This document shows positions 29,138 to 33,725 of a stretch of 33,725 nucleotides of DNA, in pieces. This DNA is from Acidimicrobiia bacterium (GTDB lineage Bacteria; Actinomycetota; Acidimicrobiia; Acidimicrobiales; CAIXPF01). Numbering within the stretch: position 1 is the stretch's first letter; every line of letters starts with the position of its first letter. Location of the stretch: assembly GCA_947476745.1 (NCBI GenBank), contig CANJRG010000030.1, forward strand, positions 1 through 33,725, given 5' to 3'. A model generated the notes under the pieces. The model searched no databases. It was not told the DNA's origin and was given only the letters and a program-made list of their open reading frames with translations. A program made the position numbers and the translations under genes.

Positions 29138-29815
29138 CTACCGCTCGAACCAGGCGACCGCGGTGAGCGTACCGGCCGGTATCTCGGTGAACCCGCCGTC
29201 GTGCACCTGCACCAGCGACGCCGCCTCGACCGCAGGCCATGCGGCGGCCGTGGGGAACACCACCTCGACCCGGCGCGCCACCGCCTCCCATCGGGCCAGC
29301 TGCGCCGGCGCTGCCGCTTCCCACGCCAGCTGGGCACCGTGAGCGGCCTGGGCCGCCCGCTTGCCCCAGCTCATGGCCACCAGCGGGGTCAACGCCACCA
29401 CCAGCGATCCGCGCCCGGCGGTGACGCTGTCGACCAACGCCGGTTCGTCGAGCTCGACGGCGCGAGCGTCGATCTGCAGCTTCGCCAGGGCCGGGTCGAT
29501 GGCGTCCATGGGTGCCGGGACGAAGGCCCGCACCTCGGCCCCGTCGATCACCGTCACCCCCGGCACCGCCTGGGCCCGCTGCCACTCGCCGCCGCGACCA
29601 CGCCGGACGAGCTTGCGGATGCGGGCCGTGCGCCACGCCACCACCGACGGGTGCCACGCGCCGCCGGGACGGGCCCGTTCGTCGTCGAGCAGCGCCACGG
29701 TCGCCGACGCCGCAGCCCGGCAGGCCTCGGCCACCGTCGGCGGGTCGGTGCGTTCGACCCGAACGGCAAGCTGCAACGCCCACGGGGCCTCGCCCGCGGT
29801 CCTGGGATCGTCCAC
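29138..29815 (-). CDS. PTH2-like (peptidyl-tRNA hydrolase 2 fold) protein
   Basis: About 225 residues. The beginning ALQLAVRVERTDPP and the RTARIRKLVRRGRGGEW block match an actinobacterial group annotated as peptidyl-tRNA hydrolase. The C-terminal part (about 147-166) has MSWGKRAAQAAHGAQ, which is the PTH2 Lys/His core in modified form. The normal PTH1 may exist elsewhere, so its role in tRNA recycling is uncertain. The GTG at 29815 is taken as the start because TACGGT lies 6 bases before it (leaderless); a GTG 24 bases upstream is the alternative. It is divergent from the beta-lactamase-fold gene at 29917. Confidence 0.7.
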   Translation of the reverse strand: MDDPRTAGEAPWALQLAVRVERTDPPTVAEACRAAASATVALLDDERARPGGAWHPSVVAWRTARIRKLVRRGRGGEWQRAQAVPGVTVIDGAEVRAFVPAPMDAIDPALAKLQIDARAVELDEPALVDSVTAGRGSLVVALTPLVAMSWGKRAAQAAHGAQLAWEAAAPAQLARWEAVARRVEVVFPTAAAWPAVEAASLVQVHDGGFTEIPAGTLTAVAWFER

Positions 29816-29821
29816 CCGGCA

Positions 29822-29827
29822 ACCGTA
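29822..29827 (-). promoter_or_regulatory. -10 box TACGGT (minus strand), leaderless PTH2-like gene
   Basis: It ends 6 bases before the GTG at 29815, and the same hexamer and spacing occur at 32354-32359. Confidence 0.5.
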
Positions 29828-29883
29828 GCGGCCGGCCACGACCAGCCCGGCGCTCGTACCGGGCGCTGCGGGGTGGCCACGGC

Positions 29884-29889
29884 TACATT
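29884..29889 (+). promoter_or_regulatory. Putative -10 box TACATT
   Basis: It would start transcription near 29896 and give a 21-base leader with GGGGGA before the ATG at 29917. Confidence 0.4.
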
Positions 29890-29916
29890 CGCCCGCAGCG
29901 ACAACCAGGGGGACTC

Positions 29917-31062
29917 ATGGCTGACATCAGCGGTTCGTGCAAGCCGGGCTTCGAGGCGGTCAAGGACGCCTTCGCCTCGAACTTCGAGCGCAACGGCGAC
30001 GTCGGCGCCTCCTGTGCGGTGGCCCTGCACGGCGAGCTGGTGGTCGACCTGTGGGGTGGCACCCTCGACGCCGAAGGCACCACCCCCTGGGTCGAAGACA
30101 CCATCATCAACGTGTTCTCCACCACCAAGACCATGAGCTGCCTGGCGCTGCTGGTACTGGCCAGCCGGGGCCTCGTCGACGTCGACGCCCCGGTGTACCG
30201 CTACTGGCCCGAGTTCGAGCAGGCCGGCAAGCAAGGAGTGCTGGTACGCCACCTGCTGTCGCACACCGCGGGCCTGCCGGCGTGGGACCAGCGCATCGAC
30301 ACCGCCGACCTCTACGACTGGGACAAGGTCACCGGCCTGCTGGCCGAACAGGCCCCGTGGTGGGAGCCGGGCACCAAGTCCGGCTACCACGGCATCACCC
30401 AGGGCAACCTGGTGGGCGAGGTCCTACGCCGGGTCGACGGCCGTTCGGTGGGCCGGTTCTTCGCCGAGGAGATCGCCGGACCGTTCGGCGCAGACTTCCA
30501 CATCGGGACCGGTCCCGAGCACGACCACCGGGTGGCGCCGGTGATCCCGGCCCCGCCGCTGGTCTATGGCGGTGGCGACGGTAGCGGCGCCAACAAGGAC
30601 TCCATCCCCTACCGGGCCGCCAACCCCCGCCTGGCAGCCGAGGATTCCTTCACCATCCCGTGGCGCCGGGCCGAGATCCCCGCCGCCGGCGGCCACGGCA
30701 ACGCCCGCAGCGTGGCCCTGGCCCAGTGCGCTGTGTCCGCCGGCGGCAGCGCCCGCGGGGTCGACCTGCTGAGCGCCGAGACCGTCGAGCGCATCTTCGA
30801 CGTGCAGGCCGCCGGGCGCGACCTGGTACTGGGCATCGGCGTCACCTTCGGCGTGGGCTACGGCCTGAACTCGCCGCGGGCCCCCATCAGCCCCAATGCG
30901 CGGGTCTGCTACTGGGGCGGCTGGGGCGGGTCCCTGGTGGTCAACGACGTAGACGCCGGCCTCACCATGGCCTACGTGATGAACCGGATGGGCGAGGGCA
31001 CCGTCGGCGACGACCGCGCCCACACCATCCTGCGGGGCTGCTACCAGTCGCTGGGGATCTGA
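29917..31062 (+). CDS. Serine hydrolase of the beta-lactamase class C/EstB fold
   Basis: A 381-residue protein with the SxxK motif STTK (Ser68, Lys71), a GYHGITQG Tyr motif in the place of YxN and YWGGWGGS near the C-terminus for the third motif. The HTAGLPAWDQ loop and GTKSGYHG are characteristic of the esterase branch (EstB-like). There is no signal peptide. It is distinct from the other such protein in the window (21872-22993), with different motif details. The ATG at 29917 has GGGGGA 4 bases upstream. It could hydrolyse an ester or lactone in the same catabolic programme, but this is inference from context. Confidence 0.88.
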   Translation: MADISGSCKPGFEAVKDAFASNFERNGDVGASCAVALHGELVVDLWGGTLDAEGTTPWVEDTIINVFSTTKTMSCLALLVLASRGLVDVDAPVYRYWPEFEQAGKQGVLVRHLLSHTAGLPAWDQRIDTADLYDWDKVTGLLAEQAPWWEPGTKSGYHGITQGNLVGEVLRRVDGRSVGRFFAEEIAGPFGADFHIGTGPEHDHRVAPVIPAPPLVYGGGDGSGANKDSIPYRAANPRLAAEDSFTIPWRRAEIPAAGGHGNARSVALAQCAVSAGGSARGVDLLSAETVERIFDVQAAGRDLVLGIGVTFGVGYGLNSPRAPISPNARVCYWGGWGGSLVVNDVDAGLTMAYVMNRMGEGTVGDDRAHTILRGCYQSLGI

Positions 31063-31071
31063 ACCCGACGA

Positions 31072-31101
31072 CGGTGACGGGTCCGCCGGGGCCCGTCACC
31101 G
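31072..31101. terminator. Strong hairpin between convergent genes
   Basis: A perfect 10-bp stem (CGGTGACGGG with CCCGTCACCG) with a 10-base loop, 9 bases after the stop of the hydrolase. No T-tract. Two copies of GGGCACCAACCGGCC-like sequence follow (about 31106-31135). Confidence 0.5.
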
Positions 31102-31153
31102 GTCCGGGCACCAACCGGCCGGGCACCAACCGGCCCGACACGAACTGACCGGA

Positions 31154-31168
31154 CGGACCCGGGGTCCG
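31154..31168. terminator. Second hairpin between convergent genes
   Basis: CGGACC-CGG-GGTCCG, 10 bases before the end of the P450 gene. It probably serves the minus-strand transcript. No T-tract. Confidence 0.35.
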
Positions 31169-31177
31169 GCCGCAGGG

Positions 31178-32347
31178 TCAGGACCGGGGACGCAAGGTGA
31201 CCGGGAGTTCCTCGATGGCCAGGAACGCTCCGAAGGTGACCGGCACGAACCGCGGCTCGCCTCGCAGGATCAGCTCGTAGCGCAGCAGTTCCTCGGTGAG
31301 GATGCGCAGCTCGGTCTCGGCCAGGAACGCCCCGACGCAACGGTGCACCCCCCAGCCGTAGGCCAGGTGACGACCGGCATCGCGATCGTCGACATACCGC
31401 TCGGCATCGAACCGGTCAGGATCGGCATACTGGTCGGGATCGCGGTTCGCCGCCCCGAACAGCAGCATCACCTTGTCGCCCGCGGCCATGGTCTGCCCGC
31501 CCAGGTCGACGTCGCGGGTGAGGGTTCGCACGAAGTTCTGCACCGGCGAACGATGCCGCAGGCTCTCGGCGATCGCCCGGGGGATCAACGCCGGCTCGGC
31601 GGCCAGCCGCTCCTGCAGGGCCGCCTCACGGCCGAGCTGGTAGGCCAGGTTGGTGGCTGCAGACAGGGTGGTCTCGTGCCCGGCGATGACCGTGCCGACC
31701 AGGAACGACAGCATGCCCACCGGCGGCAGGTCCTGCCGGCTCAGCAGCGTCACGAAGTCGTCGCGGGGATTTTCGCGACGCGCCTCGAGCTCGGCGCGCA
31801 GCAGGTCCATGAGGGTGAACGCAGGGCGGGGCGCGGCGCCGTCGGGCCGGTTGACGTGGCTCAGCTCGGTCAGGGTGAGCTCGCGCAGGCGGGCGGTCAC
31901 ATCGGCATCGAGGCCGAGGAGCAGGGCCAGCGTCTCGATGGGCACCGGGGCCGCCACCTGCTCCACGAAGTCACCCTGCTCGAGCGATGCCAGGCGCTGC
32001 AGGCATGCCGCCGCGGTGGCGCGGATGGACTCCTCGATCGCCCGAACCCGCTGGCGGCTCAACAGCTCCGCATAGAGCTGGCGGTACACCGTGTGCTCGG
32101 GCGGATCCTGCTCGAGGGCGACCTGACGGGCACGGCGGCCGGCCGGTGCCGGCAGCAGCACGCCCTCGGCGGAGGAGTAGGTCCGCCAGTCCTCCGCCGC
32201 GGCCAGCACGTCGTCGTAGCGCGACAGCACCCAGAACCCGCCGGAGGCCTCCGAGCGGCTCACCGGACAGGCCCGCAGCTCCTCGTAGCGGGCGTAGCGA
32301 TCCTCGTCGCCGAGGAACTCGTGATGATCGAAGTGCGGACAGGACAC
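31178..32347 (-). CDS. Cytochrome P450 (bacterial soluble class I type)
   Basis: A 389-residue P450 without an anchor. It has the I-helix AGHETT (222-227), ExxR Glu261-Arg264 (ESLRHRS) and the heme loop YGWGVHRCVG with Cys337. The first residue of that loop is Tyr where most have Phe. It differs clearly from the P450 at 7545-8738. The GTG at 32347 is chosen as start because TACGGT lies 6 bases upstream (leaderless) and VSCPHFDHHEFLGD is a natural N-terminus. No ferredoxin or reductase is adjacent. It lies downstream of the metallopeptidase gene on the same strand, separated by a strong hairpin, and is therefore probably independent. Confidence 0.92.
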   Translation of the reverse strand: MSCPHFDHHEFLGDEDRYARYEELRACPVSRSEASGGFWVLSRYDDVLAAAEDWRTYSSAEGVLLPAPAGRRARQVALEQDPPEHTVYRQLYAELLSRQRVRAIEESIRATAAACLQRLASLEQGDFVEQVAAPVPIETLALLLGLDADVTARLRELTLTELSHVNRPDGAAPRPAFTLMDLLRAELEARRENPRDDFVTLLSRQDLPPVGMLSFLVGTVIAGHETTLSAATNLAYQLGREAALQERLAAEPALIPRAIAESLRHRSPVQNFVRTLTRDVDLGGQTMAAGDKVMLLFGAANRDPDQYADPDRFDAERYVDDRDAGRHLAYGWGVHRCVGAFLAETELRILTEELLRYELILRGEPRFVPVTFGAFLAIEELPVTLRPRS

Positions 32348-32353
32348 GCCCGC

Positions 32354-32359
32354 ACCGTA
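32354..32359 (-). promoter_or_regulatory. -10 box TACGGT (minus strand), leaderless P450 gene
   Basis: It ends 6 bases before the GTG at 32347. Confidence 0.5.
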
Positions 32360-32396
32360 CCCGTTCCACCGGGTACCGGCTGCCGGGTACCGGACG

Positions 32397-32451
32397 CGGC
32401 GGTGGCCGGCCGGGGCCGGGCGTGCTGCCCGTTCCCGACCGGCCACCGCCG
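32397..32451 (-). terminator. Long hairpin after the metallopeptidase gene
   Basis: A perfect 13-bp stem (CGGCGGTGGCCGG with CCGGCCACCGCCG) whose loop holds a smaller CGGGC/GCCCG stem, 20 bases after the metallopeptidase stop. No T-tract. Confidence 0.6.
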
Positions 32452-32470
32452 GACGTACCGATCAGTCGGC

Positions 32471-33725
32471 TCAGCGAGCGGCCAGCGGGGACCGCTCCAT
32501 GGTGCCGCCCGACAGCGGCGTGCCACTCGCTACGACATCCGCCGTCGCCATGCGGTCGGCGGTGGGGGTGTTCGAGGCCGACGCAGCGTCCACCTTGAGG
32601 ATTGCCGCGGTGGCGTCACGGTAGTAGCCGACACCGACCTGGCCGACCTGAAGCGAGCTGTCGGTCCCGCTCCACACCAGCAAGCCGTTGATGTAGAACT
32701 TGAGCGACGAACCGACCGCCACCACCTTGAGGGTGTTGGCGCCACCCTTCACGATGGCTGCACTCGCCGCCCAGGGGGCCAGGGCCGTCGTCACCCCACC
32801 GACGGTCTTGTACACCGAGTAGGAGCCGTTGTTGGCGTACTGGAAGCTGTAGGACGGGTTCCAGACACCACCCAGGAGGATGGCCGGGTTGCCACGGATG
32901 ACGATTCGGTTGGCCAGGTTGGCCGGGCCGCCGGTGCGGGTCATGGTGGCCTGGAAGGTGACGTCACCGAACTTGCCGCTGTTCTTGGCCGTCGCCCAGC
33001 CGTTGGTCACGCCGCCGGTTGCGTACTGACCGAGCAGGTTGAGCGCCCATGTGCCGCTGACAGCGCTCCAGCCGCCGGCCGAAGATGCGAAGTCGTTGGT
33101 GAAATCGCTGCCGATCACGGCGGTCCTGAAGTTGGCCACGGTGTAGGCGGTGTTGTTGAGGACCTTGTAGTTCTCCGAGGTGTTGACCACGCCCATGGCA
33201 TTGGACAGGTAGGTCTTGGTCGGGTTCGACCAGTACTGCAGGCGGGTGCAGTTGTAGCCCAGCGACTCGCAGCGGTCGTTGTAGGACATGATCGTGCGCC
33301 ACCGTTTGGTGGAGTCGGCGCTGGTGTTCACGTGGCCGTGGCCGTACGCGTAGGGCGTTGTGTTGGAGTCGACGTAGGTGTCGTGGCGGGCACCCTGGAG
33401 GTGGCCGAACTCGTGGCCGAAGGAGTAGTAGCCGGTCGCACAGCTCCGGGCGGTCACCTGGAACGCCGTGGCGGCCGTCGCCATGATGGCCACGGCGGAA
33501 CCGCAATACCCACCGCCGTTCTCGACGATGAGCCCGACCATGTCGGCGCCGTAGGTGTTGCGCAGAGTGTGCAGGTTGTCGATGTAGCCGTCGGCGGAGG
33601 CGGCGAGGCGGTTCTTGTCGGTCGAGATGTTGCCGCTCTCGGTGTAGGCCACCTCCTCGACGTGCACCAGGCGCAGACGCGGGGCGACGCCGGCGTTGGC
33701 GTAGCCGGTGTTGGTCTCGTTGAGC
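32471..33725 (-). CDS. Secreted metzincin metallopeptidase with C-terminal lectin-like domain, 5' truncated
   Basis: The frame is open to the window edge, giving 417 residues of the protein without its N-terminus. The catalytic zinc motif HEFGHLQGARHD is at visible residues about 104-115, followed by the Met-turn IMSYN (about 145-149), both hallmarks of metzincins (reprolysin-like). The NETNTGYANAGV segment at the visible start also fits bacterial M12-type secreted peptidases. After the catalytic domain (to about residue 205), residues about 210-385 form a beta-rich domain of the concanavalin-A-like/LamG type (GGWSAVSGTWALN, then SLKFYINGLLVWSGTD). It is likely exported, but the signal peptide is out of view. 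The other edge of the window holds a PKD-type tail common in the same peptidase class. Confidence 0.85.
   Translation of the reverse strand, partial: LNETNTGYANAGVAPRLRLVHVEEVAYTESGNISTDKNRLAASADGYIDNLHTLRNTYGADMVGLIVENGGGYCGSAVAIMATAATAFQVTARSCATGYYSFGHEFGHLQGARHDTYVDSNTTPYAYGHGHVNTSADSTKRWRTIMSYNDRCESLGYNCTRLQYWSNPTKTYLSNAMGVVNTSENYKVLNNTAYTVANFRTAVIGSDFTNDFASSAGGWSAVSGTWALNLLGQYATGGVTNGWATAKNSGKFGDVTFQATMTRTGGPANLANRIVIRGNPAILLGGVWNPSYSFQYANNGSYSVYKTVGGVTTALAPWAASAAIVKGGANTLKVVAVGSSLKFYINGLLVWSGTDSSLQVGQVGVGYYRDATAAILKVDAASASNTPTADRMATADVVASGTPLSGGTMERSPLAAR

Overview
The window is GC-rich (roughly 70 percent) bacterial chromosomal DNA with short intergenic gaps. Many start codons lie 6-8 bases after a TANNNT -10 hexamer, which suggests leaderless transcription. 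The gene content includes an LLM-family flavin oxidoreductase (often F420-dependent), bacterial cytochromes P450, a PTH2-like protein, a DinB-family protein and many type III CoA-transferases. Together these point to an actinobacterium, plausibly an Acidimicrobiia-like or other free-living lineage. No rRNA, tRNA, insertion sequence or CRISPR array was seen, and the genus cannot be fixed from the sequence alone.

Layout. Both edges cut into genes for large secreted proteins that read inward: a PKD-domain C-terminus at 1-790 (+) and a metzincin metallopeptidase at 32471-33725 (-). A cupredoxin lipoprotein follows the left one. From about 1.5 to 11 kb lies a first catabolic block. It holds two tandem single-domain CaiB/BaiF CoA-transferases with a convergent alpha/beta hydrolase between them, a fused double CoA-transferase translationally coupled to a P450, a divergent third single CoA-transferase, and a double-hotdog thioesterase-like protein. 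From 11 to 14.3 kb (all minus strand) is a signalling cluster: a PAS protein with a degenerate histidine-kinase dimerisation helix, a small hypothetical protein, a membrane PH-like protein, an OmpR-type response regulator and a STAS protein. From 14.4 to 16.0 kb are small membrane proteins, a stretch of gene fossils and a 20-bp tandem-repeat array. A Tat/lipoprotein polysaccharide deacetylase follows.

From 17 to 29 kb is the second catabolic block: a 4HBT thioesterase divergent from a fourth single CoA-transferase plus a double VOC protein, an LLM oxidoreductase, a DinB protein, a beta-lactamase-fold hydrolase, a YfcE-like phosphoesterase, and a minus-strand series SDR, nitroreductase, ketopantoate-reductase-like protein, second fused CoA-transferase. 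The right end has a PTH2-like protein, another beta-lactamase-fold hydrolase, a second P450 and the metallopeptidase.

Taken together the genes look like machinery for activating and degrading carboxylic acids (steroid, terpenoid or similar; substrate not determinable): P450s and LLM/SDR enzymes for oxidation, family III CoA-transferases for CoA loading, thioesterases and hydrolases for release, and an epimerase-like VOC protein. The most notable observations are: (i) two independent fused CoA-transferases whose N-terminal halves lack the catalytic aspartate while the C-terminal halves keep it; (ii) a kinase-like protein that lacks both its histidine and its ATPase domain, beside a response regulator, with 11-bp-period direct repeats near two genes of the same cluster; (iii) several unexplained intergenic repeats (20-bp array, paired 18-bp palindromes, 13-bp triple repeat, 26-bp inverted repeat); (iv) widespread leaderless promoters, two of which reuse the TAG stop codon of the preceding gene.
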